Source: Campylorhamphus procurvoides
Lineage: Eukaryota; Chordata; Aves; Passeriformes; Dendrocolaptidae
Assembly: GCA_013396655.1 (NCBI GenBank)
Contig: WBMV01005982.1
Span: 543 to 64,542, forward strand
Direction: 5' to 3'
Length of the DNA: 64,000 bases
Shown: positions 1 to 12,500 of the stretch, piece after piece
Numbering within the stretch: the stretch's first letter is position 1
Layout of the letters: each line of letters starts with the position of its first letter
Made by a program: the position numbers and the translations under genes
Notes under the pieces: model-generated
The model's database searches: none
What the model saw: only the letters and a program-made list of their open reading frames with translations
Told to the model about the DNA's origin: nothing

Positions 1-201
1 AGGGGAGCGCGAGGGGGGGAGGGGAACGCCGGGGTGGGATGGGATGGGATGGGATGGGAACACTGGGATGGGAACTCTGGGATGGGAACTCTGGGATGGG
101 CCCGGCACACCGGGATGGGACAGGCACACCGGGATGTGATGGGCACACCGCTCAGGGCCCCGCGGGCACCGGAGCAGCAATGGTCTGGCCGCTGTAAGGA
201 G
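1..201 (+). promoter_or_regulatory. GC/CpG-rich edge, probable promoter with non-coding first exon
   Basis: This is the only clearly GC-rich, CpG-containing stretch at this end of an otherwise AT-rich window, so it reads as the tail of a CpG island that continues upstream of base 1. Two donor-like sites follow: gtaagg at 194 and the better-matched GAG|gtaaaa at 202. An ATG at 180 would meet a TAA at 195, or run out of phase with the next predicted exon, so a first exon here would be 5' untranslated. I saw no clear TATA box. The link to the exons downstream is inference. Confidence 0.4.
34..150. repeat. GGGAT-rich minisatellite with G-quadruplex potential
   Basis: Five-base GGGAT units at 34-59 pass into longer units of the type GGGATGGGAACTCT, then into GGGATG units spaced by CACACC. 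The run of four or more G-triplets separated by one or two bases from about 33 is a classic intramolecular G-quadruplex pattern on the plus strand. Confidence 0.8.
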
Positions 202-300
202 GTAAAAGTCATACCCCGCTTCACAAACCTTCTGAAACTGGCACGGTCTCCTCTGTACTTCTCCTTGTTTGCTTGTTCTGATGGGTTTGATTTGGTCTCT

Positions 301-366
301 GTTGGTTGGGGTTTTTTGGGGTTGTGTTTTGGTGGTGTTTTTTTTTGTTGTTTTTTTTTTTTTTTC
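301..366. repeat. T/G-rich low-complexity tract
   Basis: Runs of G and T end in a long T tract broken only by single G bases. Confidence 0.8.
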
Positions 367-1037
367 TCCTGTTTGGAAAGACAGGAAAGAAGAGAGCAAA
401 GCTTATTAGGAAATGATGAAAACTTATGGCAAGAAATAATAAAAAAATATCCTGGCCTGCTGCACAATACAGATTGCACTGTCTGAGAATCCTCCCTGGA
501 AACTTATGAGAATTAGAACTGAACTTTAAGTATTCCAGTGTTGATGACTGCCCAAATAGTAGAAATTGCATTGCCTGAGAATCCTTCTTGGAAACTTTTT
601 CTTTTCCACTGTGGATTGTTTTTTTCCCACTCTTACTACTTTTTCCCAACCTGGTGGTCCTGTTTCTCTAGCAAGTGCTCTGGGTTCAGTTATTTAATTC
701 TGCATTAGCTAATGCCCCGTAGACACAAAGTTTTCAATGAGAATTATGATGGTGGGGAGTGACATCGCCCAAGCCACCATGCAGTGAGGGTATACACAGA
801 GGTGCACTGCTAAACTTTCATCCCAACCATTGAGTTTTGAAAGCATTTGCCTATTCTTAATATTTTTCTCAAGTAAAAGAAAAAGAAGTAATTCATATTT
901 GCCTTGGCCTGACACCTGGTGGATGTTCTGGTGCTGCTTTTGTGGCTGAAGGTTTTGAGTGTGTCTTAGACATAACTTAAGGCCTTCTTTGTTTTTGCAC
1001 CATCTTGTGGTAAGTGTTCATACTTCCTTAACTCACT

Positions 1038-1095
1038 GAATCATAGAATCATTTAGGTTGGAAAAAACCTTTGGTATCATTGAGTCCACCTGTAA
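1038..1095 (-). mobile_element. CR1 LINE 3'-end fragment
   Basis: The plus strand reads aatcatagaatcatttaggt followed by ttggaaaaaacctttggtat and a gagtccacc end. This is the reverse complement of the CR1 3' terminus, so the element points left. Confidence 0.85.
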
Positions 1096-3680
1096 AAAGA
1101 AAGTGTTTTCATTCCTGTCCTGCCAGTGCTTTTCCTGTTGCTCTCATGCCTGCAGACTCAACTGGTCTCATGCATGGTTTTATTTGCATGTTTTTTCTCT
1201 TTTCTATTATTCTAAAGATAATTGTGTCCTCCACAATCATAGAAACCACAATTCGGTGGTCTGAAGTTGCTGTAGAATGTGTGAAAGCTGGCAGCCAGAT
1301 GATGGATGCAGCCTCCATCCACAGAGCTCCTGTCCTGCCAGTTCACCATCCACGTCTCTCAGGGTGAATCAGCAGAGATGATGAAAAGCACAACAGTTGG
1401 ATTTTCCAGGAAGCTGAAGACTCAAATCTTGCTAGCCCAGTGGATATTCATCTGGATTTTTAAATTTTATTGTATCTAGATAGATAAGGAAGGGGGCTTT
1501 CCCACATAACAGAGATATGTGTGGTATGTTTTGTGTACTGTTTGCATTTGCATGTTCCAGATTTGCTGGAGAAGAATGTAACATGTTGCTAAGCTACTGC
1601 AAACCCTTCCCTGTCTATTACCTGCAGACCTCGTGGCCCTGTCTTGCCTCTCCTCTCACTAGATCCATTTTTGGACATACAACTTGAGAATATCACAGTT
1701 GCTGTCAGGATATGAGATGTGCACCAAGCATTTTGTGTGAGTAGGCTCTTAGGAAGATCACACTATTTGGAAGCTTGTGGGTCCTCTTCTGGGACTTTGG
1801 GTTTTTCCAATTTTCAGATGTTTAGGAGTCCTGACCACACCTCACACCGAGCAGCAGACAGCCCTTTCTGTTCCTGGATTTCTGTCTAGGAGGAAAAGCA
1901 GTCAGTAGATGTTAGTAGTGCTTCTGCCAGAAATGTTGAGAACACAACTGGTAAACCTAATTTGTATTGCAACAGTGAGACACCTGCAATTTGAGCAACT
2001 TTTGAAGGCTGCAGACATGCTCAACCCTTCTTGGATGTTTTTGCAAACACAGAACTGAAATTAGTGGGACAGTTGGACAGCCATACAATGCAAAATTTCA
2101 CAGTCTTTGAAGCTGTCTTAATTTTCATATATTGCTATGCTGTTGTTCTGAGTTAATTACAAAATATCCTGAGTGATCAGATGTGCTGATTTACATTGAA
2201 GTTGACCCAGTTTTCAAGACTAATTCTAAATTCCTATTACAGTTTGGTGGAAAAAAAAGCAATTTCATATTCTTACCACACTGTGCACCCAAAGTATCTG
2301 AGATAAGATCTTGTTTGAAATAGTAACCCTCCTTTTTCTAGTGCTTCAACCAGGAAAATGTCCTCTGAGTTGTGGGTTTGATTTTTTTTTTTGGTTTGTT
2401 GTTTTTTTTTTCTTCCTTTCCAATACATTCCTCTTAAATGATCCCTAAAACATGAGTTTCTTTTTCTGCAACCCTTCACCTCTGTGTTCTTTGGGTAAGG
2501 AGAAGGATTTTGGAGAGCAATTTCCATATTGAAACCTGTTGATTATCAGGGATGCAGCTATACTCTCCCAAATCACAATATTTTGTTATTAATCTGGCAG
2601 AATTTAGTATGTTAAATATTCATATTCAGGTGAGATAAGAAGCTCATCTCTGGCAGAAACTTTCAGACCTGATGAATTCAGAAAAGAGCTTAGAGTTCAC
2701 CTGAACAGCCCAGAAATCGGAACACAGATTACACCATCCATATATTTTTCTTTTATGCTGCCTATGCATTTATACAAAAATGTTCCTTTAAATCTGTCTT
2801 TTTCCCACATGCACCTGCCTGTATCACCCACTCACCCATCTCCTTCCCTGCCCAAGGCTCGGACTGGGAGTGATTCAGCCAGAGATATCTTCCACCATGC
2901 CTTTGAAGCTCTTCTTTCTGGTCCCATGTCAGCCACCTCCTATTTCCAGCCACCTCCTAGATCATTGCACATTGTATATGGATATATGTAATTTAAATCT
3001 GAACCACTGAACAGGCTGACATGATTTAGTTAAGCCTGTGTTATGCATAATAAACTTTAGACTGACAGTTTTGCAGAATGATCTATGTGTGTGTAGTCAT
3101 GCATTTCCCATCCTGCGCATTTAGCCTCTGCTGCTCTTCAGTACTTCCGCTAGTGTGATACTCATTTTACTTTCGTCCTTGTAAATTATGTTTTTCCTGC
3201 CATCTTGTGGCAAACGGGCTGAAGTGCCAGCTCGGCCTTTCACCAGTGGCTGGCATCTACATTTCTGCAAAAGTGACTTTTTTTCTGTGTAGCCTTTTTG
3301 TCAGAATCAAGAGTACTTAAAATTTAAAAAACACTGAATTTTGCTTTTATTTAAATGGAGAATATACTATGAACTTGAAACGAAGCGTTTAGCAGTTAAT
3401 TTCAGATGTTTAGTTAACCAAATATTAGTTATTTTTCAGGAGTTAAGTTTTTGTATCTCTCAAATGAACTGTTTTTTAGTTAAATACTTAAAGTTTTTAA
3501 AATTGGATGCAAAGCTGATCAGGTCTTACCATCTTAGATCAACAGGCAGTGAAGATTTTGTACACACATTAAGTAATCATTGTCAGGAGCCTTCATGAAA
3601 CTTTCTCAGGCCTTGTGCATGATAGACCCCGCAAAGAATCCCACATGAACTTTATTTTACAAAATGAAGTCCAAATCTCT

Positions 3681-3783
3681 TAGTTTTTGTTTGTGTTTTT
3701 TTTGTTTTGTTTTGCTGTTGTTGTTTGTTTGTTGTGTATTTTTTGTTGCTGGTGGTTTTGTTGTTGTTGTTGTTGTTTTTTTT
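3681..3783. repeat. (TTG/TTTG)n simple repeat
   Basis: GTTTT, GTTT and GTT units run for about 100 bases and end in eight T. Confidence 0.85.
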
Positions 3784-5527
3784 AACTAGCAAAACCCATG
3801 AAGATGATGCTCTGTTATTGGAGTCAGTAACTCCAGGGAAAATGGCAATATTCCAGTCAACGACATAAAGATTATACCTCACTTAACAAACCTTTTCATG
3901 AAACTGGCAAGTTCTCCCTTGTCGGTTTTTGCCCCCTTAAAAGTTTCTGGGTTTTTTAAAATTATTTTCTTTTTAAATGTAATTTTATTTTTTTTTAGTT
4001 TTTATTTTTAATTTGTTATATGCCTAGATTTACAGTTTTCTACATGCCTAGAAGTGTCCCAGCTGTCATGTGACCTAATGGTGACTTCGTGCTGAAGATA
4101 ACTCAAAATTCAGAGGTTAGGTCCTTTCAGTGTTTACATGTAATCTATCTTCTCTCTGTGCACTTGATAATGCACAATGATCTTGAGAACAGTCATTACA
4201 TTTTCTAAAAGCAAAGCCAGAAAAGCTTGGCATGTTCTGACTCATTAATCAACAGTATTAATAGGAAGATCTAGGCTTTTCTCCTGTCTCCTTAGAGACC
4301 ATCCTGATGTATTGTCTGATCTGGGGGAGAGGCAGAGTTTGCCCCTCTGTTTGAAACTGTTTCACTAAGCAGCAGAGAACGGGCTAGAGAGGGTGTCAAA
4401 GTAGTTGTTACCTGTTTTTTGGTGGTTAAAGTGTCCACATTAAAGGGAGAATCTTGAAAAGCAAATGCATGCTCCAGGGTTGTTTCTGTATTTCATGCAG
4501 TGAATGAACAGAAAATGAGAAATGTCTTCACAATGGACTCATTTCTGGTCATCCTTTTTTTGTGTCTGATATCTAATTCATTAATAAAAATTAGAGAAAT
4601 ACAATTTCCCCTCCTCATACCTGTTGTGAGGCTAATTTGTGAAATACTGTCACTTTAAGGTGTAGGATGGTGAAGTAAAATGCTGTGTTATGGTATTGTG
4701 GATCTATGTACTGTAGCACTAAAGAGCTGTTTCTAAAACTCCTGGATTCAGAAGGATCTTTTTGGTACCATTTTCACCAAACAGCTATTCAGCTGTCAGG
4801 GCTGTGGTAGACAGAAGAGAAAATTTTACTAAGTAGGCTTACATTGGGCTTGATTTTATAATGGAGAATGCTATTGTCAATGATGCAAAGAAACCTAGGA
4901 GTGTGTGAAACTGGTTCCTGAATTTCAAGGAAGCAGAATCTAGAAGCAGCTTTCCTTGGTAATATCTGTATCCTTGCATAATAGTATTTATTACTGAGAA
5001 AGAACGTGCTTGATTTCTAATAATTCTGTTTTCGGAAAATACACACTGTAAGGAAAGTATTCAAGCTCAAAGCTCAAACTTTTTGTTTGCAATTTTTAGG
5101 TCTTTTGTGTTTTTTTTTTTGGTGGTTTTTTATTTTTTATTTCTTTTACTTTCAAATGTTTTAGAATAACTTGAGTTCTGAGGTGTATTTACTATTAAAA
5201 CCAGAAGTTGACATATCTATTAATCACGTTAAACTGAATGTTTGGTTTGGGAAAAAACTGCTAGTGCTGTCAAACTGAGAAAACAAAGAGTTAACCACAT
5301 ATTTGAAGCAATCCGTCCTGGACAACATGTCCAAAGGACAAGTTTGCAGTTGCAATCGGTGATATCTAAGCATGTGCTTCAAAGATAAAGATAAACAGTT
5401 AAATAAGGGACAGAGTTAAAAATAGTTTTGAAGGGATGTGGCCATGACCTGCATTGGGTTCGGTTGTCCCTGTTGTTGCTCCCTGGTCCACTTAAGGCTT
5501 TTCCTGCTTCTTGCCTTTCGTCTGTAG

Positions 5528-5563
5528 ACTCCTGCTGAAAGGGGTGGCACCATGACTCAACTG
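5528..5563 (+). CDS. Predicted exon 2 with start codon, unrecognised gene
   Basis: A pyrimidine-rich run ending ttgcctttcgtctgtag precedes this 36-base segment, and gtgagtgtg follows it, so both splice sites are close to consensus. The ATG at 5552 lies in a strong Kozak context (gcaccATGa) and gives M-T-Q-L before the donor, leaving phase 0. The frame is also open upstream of the ATG across the exon (T-P-A-E-R-G-G-T), so an earlier start cannot be excluded, but no in-frame partner exon is visible upstream. It should splice to 9161, where a phase-0 frame is open across the whole exon. ERV-derived sequence starts about 50 bases after the donor. The product is unknown; the call rests on splice and phase agreement with three later exons. 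Confidence 0.45.
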
Positions 5564-5609
5564 GTGAGTGTGCCTAAGGCAGGTTGGGTCTATTTAAAGC
5601 CATTTGGTA

Positions 5610-6236
5610 TTTCAGCAGCATGATGGGTTGACCGTGGTGTCCATCAGGTGCTCACTAAAGACACTGTCTCACTCCCCTTCTCAGCTGGACAGAGGAGACA
5701 AAATATAACAAAACTCTCATGTGTCAACACAGGGACAAGAAGACATCACTCATCGATTACTGTCACAGGCAAAACTTGGGGAAACTTGACTTGGGGAAAC
5801 AACATTGTCTCTGCCGCTCCTTCCTCCTCAGAGTTAGGACTTGTCACACTCTGCCCCTGCACTAGCAGGGTCTTCCCCATGGGAAACAGTTGTCCACAAA
5901 TGTCTCCAACGTGAGTCTTTCCTATGGTCTGCAGTTCTTCATGAACTGTTCCAGCATGGGTCCCTTCCATAGGGCCCAGTCTTTCAAGAACAGCCTGCTC
6001 CATCACGGCTCCCCTGTGGGGTCATGAATCCTACCAGCAAGCCTGCTCTAGTGTGGACTCTTCTTTGCAGTGCCACAGGTCATCCGTCTGCTGCACTGTG
6101 GATCTCTGTGGATTGTGGGGAGAGAGCCTGCCTCACCATATTCTTCATTATTTGATAGAGGGGAATCTCTGCTCCAGCACCTGGACCATCTCCTTCCTGC
6201 TTCACTGACCTTCGTATCTGCAGAGCTGCTGCTCTT
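5610..6236 (-). mobile_element. Decayed avian ERV-derived segment (left part)
   Basis: From about gcatgatgggttgaccg onward the sequence resembles a high-copy, non-coding internal segment of avian ERVL-type elements in reverse orientation. It shows the characteristic repeats around Gctgctcc...cgtgggtcc ('gttccagcatgggtccc', 'ctccaacgtgagtcttt', 'ctctagtgtggactctt'). These imperfect repeats of about 60-70 bases are visible directly. Family naming is from recognition of bird repeats and not from a search. Short open frames across it are not genes. Confidence 0.5.
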
Positions 6237-6988
6237 TGTGAGCCACTGGATTATTATATTAATTATTGGAAAGTGTATGTGTGTGGGGGGGAAGGGACAG
6301 GTTGAATTTCCTGAAGGTGGAATGGTGCCTTGCTGGCATATGGATAAGCCAGGCCCTTGGAGCCTTCCTGACTGGCCCTGGAACACTGGGAGCATACTGG
6401 GAGCTCTGCCCCACTCAGAAGCCCAATCTAGCCCCAGAGTGGCCAGTGGGCCAGAAGTCCCACTTGGGGTGGGGGATTGGGGGTTGCCACAGGGGTCAAA
6501 ACAAATAAAACCAACACCATGAAGCCTTCAAGGGGTTGTGACCCTACCGCCTTGACACATGGAAGCTGGAATTGCAGACAACTCAAAGCAGTAGCTATAA
6601 TTCTCTCATTTGCTCTCTCTTTCTTTACTTCTTCCTCTTCTAATATCCTTTCTTTATATTTGAGGAATTTAAAGCTAGATGGACTGGCTTCTGCTAAGTT
6701 GTATGGGTTAGCATGTGGTAAGTCAATGCTTTGTGTAATGATTTGTTTTGGTTGAATATTGGCCTTTAAACTTGGCCAAATTCCCTTATTTTTTAAGCTT
6801 TGCCAGGGAAAGTGTGTTATTTGACCTCCTGGGAAATGTGTGTAGCATATTCTACTATGGGTTCTCTCAAGGCATAAAAAGAGCTGAAGACCCTTTTAAT
6901 AAATCTGAGGGATGGATTTTTGGTGCCTTGTACATTTTTAACATAAAACCTCTTTGATGAACTAAGTGTAAGAGCCTGGGGTCTTGCA
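6237..6988 (+). mobile_element. LTR-like insertion nested in the ERV remnant
   Basis: The flanking ERV-like sequence stops in gctctt (6231-6236) and resumes as ctctcacatattcattcctc (6989 on), as expected if about 750 bases were inserted. The insert begins TGTGAGCC and ends CTTGCA. It carries a TATA-like cataaaaag at about 6873 and an AATAAA at about 6898, both near its right end, as in an LTR. The five bases at each side (ctctt and ctctc) form an imperfect target-site duplication. Unit boundaries are inferred and could move by a few bases. No coding capacity is seen. Confidence 0.4.
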
Positions 6989-7135
6989 CTCTCACATATT
7001 CATTCCTCTGACTGCAGTTGCTCTTGCAGTTTTTTTTTCCTCCTTAATTATGTTATCATCTCAGAGGCGTTACCACCATCACTGATAGACTCAGCCAGTG
7101 GCAGCTCCATCTTGGAGCTGGGTGACATTGAGGTC
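6989..7135 (-). mobile_element. Decayed avian ERV-derived segment (right part)
   Basis: This continues the interrupted remnant: tctgactgcagttgctcttg, a T-rich run, then cagaggcgttaccaccatca and ctccatcttggagctgg, which again look like the avian ERVL-type antisense segment. The right boundary is approximate. Confidence 0.45.
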
Positions 7136-8149
7136 CATGCCATAGCTGCAGAGCCTCCATCCCTGGCTCAGGAACATGGTCATATATAAAAACATGTGGG
7201 ATAGTCACTGCCTTTGTCAAGATTATGAGAAAATGCAGGATTGTGAAATCCAAAGGAGCCATTAAGCTACAAAATAAAGATGGCCACAAACTGTACTGGA
7301 AGCCCAGATTTTCTGATAAGGTATGATCATATACTGCCAGAGAAAGCAGGACTCTGGTCATGCTTAAGTCCTGAGTACTAAAAAACATGCTCATGTTATT
7401 CCTGCTTTTGGATCCTCTCGTTTCATGTTTATCTCTTCTTGCTAGCAGTTTGGTCTAAGTTTCAAAATGGAAAGATATATACTGTGATTTTGTGTCTAGA
7501 AATAAGCTGTTATGCTTTTTGGTAAGCAAAGATTGTCAGAGAGTGCAGATCTTTTATTAGACTGATTAGACTAGAAAAAGAGCAGACCAGCATTCAACAC
7601 ACCAGCTCTTCTGTACTTAGTTTCTGATCTTCATTACGGCAATATTTTTAGAAACAAAGTTACCCTGAGGCAAGATCAGTTCTGTTTTAGGGAATCTCTT
7701 ACTTCATCTGTCTGAGAGAAACTAATAAGCACATCTAACCTGCCTTTATTAGTGAGATAAACATTTCAGCAACAAGAGTGATGGTTATACTGATGGGGTA
7801 GCCATGCTTCTTGCTTTATTCCTGTCCCCTTAAGCAATGTGGAAGCAATGCCTCTCTCCTGTTTGCTGATGTGTGCTGCTAAAAAGTGAAGACATGGACC
7901 CTTTGTTAACTCAGCAGCTCTGCAAAGAGGGTTTCCAAGGCATGCAGAAATATACAGGTTCAGTACTGCAAGTCAGCCTTCATGTTCATGCCAAAACCAA
8001 AATGGATGGTGGTGTGACAGGTGGTGTGAAAGTGCTCAAGCAGAAACAGACAGTGCAAGAATGTAGTGATGAAAGATGGTCTACTGAGTGTTTTGAAGAT
8101 TTTTGGTAACTGTTGGTATTAATGGGTACAGTGGTCACAGTGAAGTGCT
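7136..8149. other. Unique sequence within putative intron 2
   Basis: I see no repeat family or gene. A 78-codon frame at 7873-8109 lacks a good acceptor and donor and is left out. Confidence 0.4.
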
Positions 8150-8445
8150 CACAGAATGAGAGAATGGTTTGTATTGGAAGGTACCTTAAGAAATATCTGG
8201 TTCCAACACCCCTGCCGTAAGCAGGGACACATTCCACTAGACCAGATCGCTCCAAGCTCCATCCAACCAGGCATTGAGTCCTTCCAAGGATGGGGCATCT
8301 AACACCTCTGCAGAAAAATCAGATCTTCATCACCCTCACTGGGAAGAATTTCTTCCTCATATCCCATCTAAACCTACCCTATGTCAGTTTGAAGCTATCA
8401 CCCCTTGTCCTATCACTACAAGTGCCTTTGTCAAAAGTCCCCCTT
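8150..8445 (-). mobile_element. CR1 LINE 3' fragment
   Basis: The plus strand reads through the reverse complement of CR1 3' sequence. Landmarks are attggaaggtaccttaag, cagggacacattccactaga, aggcattgagtccttccaag and gaagaatttcttcctcatat. It covers roughly the last 300 bases of the element. Unique sequence follows up to exon 3. Confidence 0.9.
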
Positions 8446-9160
8446 TTTTCTTGTTTCAGCTGATCAGAATCCAGAAAATGGGCGCTTGTTGGCTACCAAC
8501 CTATGGGGCACAACCCATATGAAAACATATCACAGTTATGGCATGATGGCATTCTGTTTGTATGGCAGGTATGGGTACATGTGTGTCAGATTTGTTCGGG
8601 ACAGTTTGCAGGGCAAGGCTACTCCTCTTCTCTGCTCCACTCATAGCAGATATCTGGCAGATGACAGCACTTCATCATGCAGTGTTTTCTTCACAGAAGG
8701 CAGCCTCTGGTAGTGCTCAGGGTGCTCTTGGAGTTCAGGCATCACTGTGCAGTGAGGCACATTAGGATCCTCAAAAGGGACTTCTGCATGCTGTATTTGA
8801 AAGTTCTTATTCCTATAGGCTGTTGTAGTTGACAGTATTACTTCCGTGTTCCTTTCAGGTTTTAAAAAACAGGGGACTAGCCTTTATGCTCTTTTGAGGT
8901 TTTTATAGGGCTGGGGTTTTTTGTTTTGCTTTTGGGAGATTTTTTCTATGTGTGTGGGTTTTTTTTCATATAAGCATCATATAGCAGTAGGAGAGGGTCC
9001 AGGCAGGTACGTAAAATTGTAACAAATGCCATTTGTACAGAGAAATTTGTAGTGTTTCATTTGTATGACACAATATGTGTGTAACTCATCCTTTCATGAA
9101 ACCTGACATGGCAGAAAATGCACTTTTTTCCTAACCCATTGAAAGTTTTCCTTTCTGCAG

Positions 9161-9301
9161 GTTGTGGGTCCCAAGCAAGCAGAGTCATTCTCCTTCTTCA
9201 CCAACTCAGCAGCTCTGCAACAGCAAGAAAAAACTGCTCTGTGTCCTCAGAGTGAATTATGGGCTACCATAAATAGCTGTGGATTCAGAGCAATACTGCA
9301 T
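9161..9301 (+). CDS. Predicted coding exon 3, unrecognised gene
   Basis: The acceptor is near ideal: a tcctaac branch-like site, then gttttcctttctgcag. The donor is gtgagtctc right after CAT. The segment is exactly 141 bases and one frame is open through all 47 codons (V-V-G-P-K-Q-A-E-S-F-S-F-F...A-I-L-H). The other two frames stop near the exon end. That frame is phase 0 at both ends, matching the exon at 5528-5563 and the exon at 24528-24603. The peptide has a short Q run (L-Q-Q-Q-E-K) and no signal peptide or membrane segment. I do not recognise the family. It could instead be a non-coding RNA exon with a chance frame. Confidence 0.5.
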
Positions 9302-9493
9302 GTGAGTCTCATTGACTGATGCTTACTTCTCCATACATACTGTGTTTGGACCTAGCAGTGGCACCTGGATTCCATTATGGAGCTAGGCATTTAAGTGACA
9401 CATGTAGTTAGAGTTTTCCTCTGGTTTTCCAAGAACCAGCTTTGTCTAGTGATATTCTTCTATACAGAAAGTATAGTAACGGAGATCTAATCA

Positions 9494-9517
9494 CTATATA
9501 TATATATATGTATATAA
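9494..9517. repeat. (TA)n microsatellite
   Basis: An alternating TA run interrupted by one G. Confidence 0.85.
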
Positions 9518-12500
9518 ATGAATATTCCTGGGTCAGCTCTGGAATCAAAAAGCTCATCTAGAGGCATCCTTTCAGGATAGGAGGAGATACACAGTCCGTC
9601 TTGAGTAGAGTGAGGTGTTTGCCTCAACTCTCTCTGACCCAAACCCACAAATACGGAACAGTATTATTTTAGGTGGGGTTTGGTGACTGTGGTCAAGTAT
9701 CTATTACATGTCTTATATTCATTTGCATTCCAAGGGGTGTGAAAGTTAATATGTAAATAGAGCATAATGAACGTTTCTGTTGCTTTTGGTCAAAGTTTAT
9801 AGTTGACAAAGGAGGTAAAATAAACACCTCCTCCTCCCACTGAGACAGCAGTAAAGGCTCTCTGACCTTCACCACGGAGTCTTTGTGCACATCCTTATCT
9901 CCTTAACTGACTAGATTTGTAACAAGGCTTGTTATGCACGGTGAGTGGGGAGGGGATGAGGCTAATGACTGACACAGAGGCATTTTTATGCAGACGTAAG
10001 ATGATCTAAGCAGCACTGATGTAGATGAACTCATACACAAAAGTTAGTAGCATTGGTGTTTTCTCCTTCCATCCCATTTTTGACTGTGATGATGACATGG
10101 TTACTAAGGAATAGAAAAAGTGCTTTAGGCTTTCCTCTTACTCCAAGAGACTAAATCCTTCTTCCAGGCACAGGGGTGAATGACTCACTGAAACCACTAA
10201 CAGAGTAGAATACGGAACATGGAAATTACAAAGAAGTGAAATACTAGGTGACAAAACGTGTAATGTCAGTCATATGTTCAGATCAATGTGTATGATGCAG
10301 CTTGTCTGGTTTTTTTCCTTAAAATTTCTGTAAAAATGGCTAACCTCATTTGACAGGCAAATTGTTAACACATAACGTTTAAGTGTCTCACATGAGTTAA
10401 TCTTGTATGCTGTGAAGATTGCAAAAGAAGAGTACTTTACAGCAGGATGGCAAAATTGTATTGAGAAATATAATGTAGCTGAGCAAGTTTGAATATGGTG
10501 CTCTGCTGAGACTGTTAGTCTCAGTTTCATTGGCCTACTGGGGGTGCATAAAATCACCAACACACTGAAGAAGGAAACTAACACACCTCTCATTTGAAAT
10601 GCCTTAAGAAGACCGTCACGTGCACCATAGCATTATGCTAAATTTCTGTCACCTGAATGGCTAAATCTGAATGTGCGCCTTTTCACCCAACATAGGTAAG
10701 TGTTCAAAATAACAAAGAGGAAAATAGATGTCAGGTTTTAATGACCCATGACCCAAATTGCTTGTGCTCTGACAGAGAGACACACAGACATATTTTTTGG
10801 ATTGATTGTGACTGGTGTACAGAAAGAGTCCCGGAAGATGTAATGCTTCACTGATAGAGGGTGTTGATTTATCCTTCAACAACAATTTAGAAATTTTTGC
10901 AACTTGTCTACTTAGATAAATCAGTCAAGGAAGGAGCTTGCTACTGTATAACATATGGAGTTGTCAGTAGTTTTTATCTTTGAAACTGCTATTAATATCT
11001 TTTGGGAAACAGTCACACCAAGGCAGTAGAACAGCAACTAACATTAAGGAGGGATGGATTAAGGAAACATTAAGGGACTTATTAAGGGCCTTATTATTGT
11101 TGAGCAGCTAAATTGTGGAAAATATGATTAATGTTGCTGTGCCATGTTTTCATTTATTAGGGCTAAACAACTCTCAGACCTTCATGCACAAGCTCCTCTC
11201 CAGTGAAACTTTGTCAGTGAAACTTGTGTGGCTTCAGGAAAGTGGTTTAAAAAATGAACTGTTGCATCAGCCTCAGAAATGATCCTCAGGAAAGGTTACA
11301 AAGGGAAAAAGTCCTGTTTTCCTGCTACAGCAACAGAGGAGGAGCACAAAAAGAATACTAAATCACCCGACAGTTTCACAGCTTCATGTCTCGCAGTGCT
11401 AAAGTTGACAGGATACTTTAGCATTTTGTCCATATTTCCCTTATTTTTCTTTTTCTTTTTTTTTCTTTTTAAATTGGATAAAGAGCAAACCCCCTCAGCA
11501 TTTTGCAGTTACACAAGCACATGTAGCTGTAGCTGAGCAGAAGTGGCCCAAATAATGAAGTATTAGAAAAGTGAAAAGGCTTGATTAATATGATTAATAC
11601 ACAGTTTGGTAGTTCAACATAATGGCCTTTCCAGCTGTCAATGAACTGTTAGGAAACTAATTCTGAGTGATAAAATGCTTAAGAAATTCTATTTGGAAAA
11701 GTTGCTGAAGAACAAGAAGTCCCAGGGCAAGGTCTTTGGCAAAATTCATATACCTCATTGCTCAGCTGCAGAGCTATTTGTTGCCATTCATCATGACTTT
11801 TGTTTTTGTATATGACTATGTGTAGTTGTCTATGAAAATAAAGTATAGCTAGTAATTCTGGCTTAATTGAATGAACCTGAGAAAGTTATAGATTTTTCTA
11901 TCTACCAACATAGGTTTTTTGTGTGGATGGATTTTTTTTCCCCCATTTTTAACCTGAAGGGAATTTTTTATGTACATCCCAACTACCCACCAAGGATAGG
12001 TTCTTGCATATTTACCTGTGTAAAACCATTAAATAACAAAAATGAAATATGTTTGATGGTATCACAAATAATAGGGAGAAAAAGCAATTGTCTTTAAAGA
12101 GAAAACCCCCCCCTCATGTTGCCTGATAACACATGTTAAAGTAATGGTGTTCTTGTTATTGAAGGAGAGCAGTTAAAAGAGAGTATAGTGTTTATGGCAG
12201 GTCCCAGTGCTAGCACTTATCCTGGGAGCCTCTGAAATTACAAAATAGTGGAAAAAGAAGTTGTTGTGAAACAAGTGTTTTAAGGTGACTCAAAAAATCA
12301 CTATCAAAGGTATCAGCAAAAGCAAGATTAATAGAAAGCAAAACCGAGTTTGTGGCAAGGTTCACTCTAGTGCTTACTAAACAGTTAAAATACACCAAAT
12401 AAAGGCGCACAAAAATCTAACATGAATATCAGGCTGGACTGAAATAAACGCAGGATGATGGATGTGGAGGCTGTGGTTGTGCCACGGGTGGGGAGGAGGG

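Larger units (their letters stand above)
202..5527. other. Putative intron 1, mostly unique AT-rich sequence
   Basis: Apart from the CR1 tail and simple repeats listed separately, I find no convincing gene here. Open frames are short and lack paired splice signals. A minus-strand frame near 2277-2361 has a good donor but a poor acceptor and is not called. Confidence 0.4.

Noticed and set aside
2277..2361. Minus-strand exon with good donor (gtaagaa)
   Set aside because: The acceptor side is A-rich, not pyrimidine-rich, and no partner exon was found.
7908..7925. 18 bases identical to 9203-9220 inside predicted exon 3
   Set aside because: Similarity does not extend on either side and the reading frames differ, so I treat it as chance, not an exon duplication.
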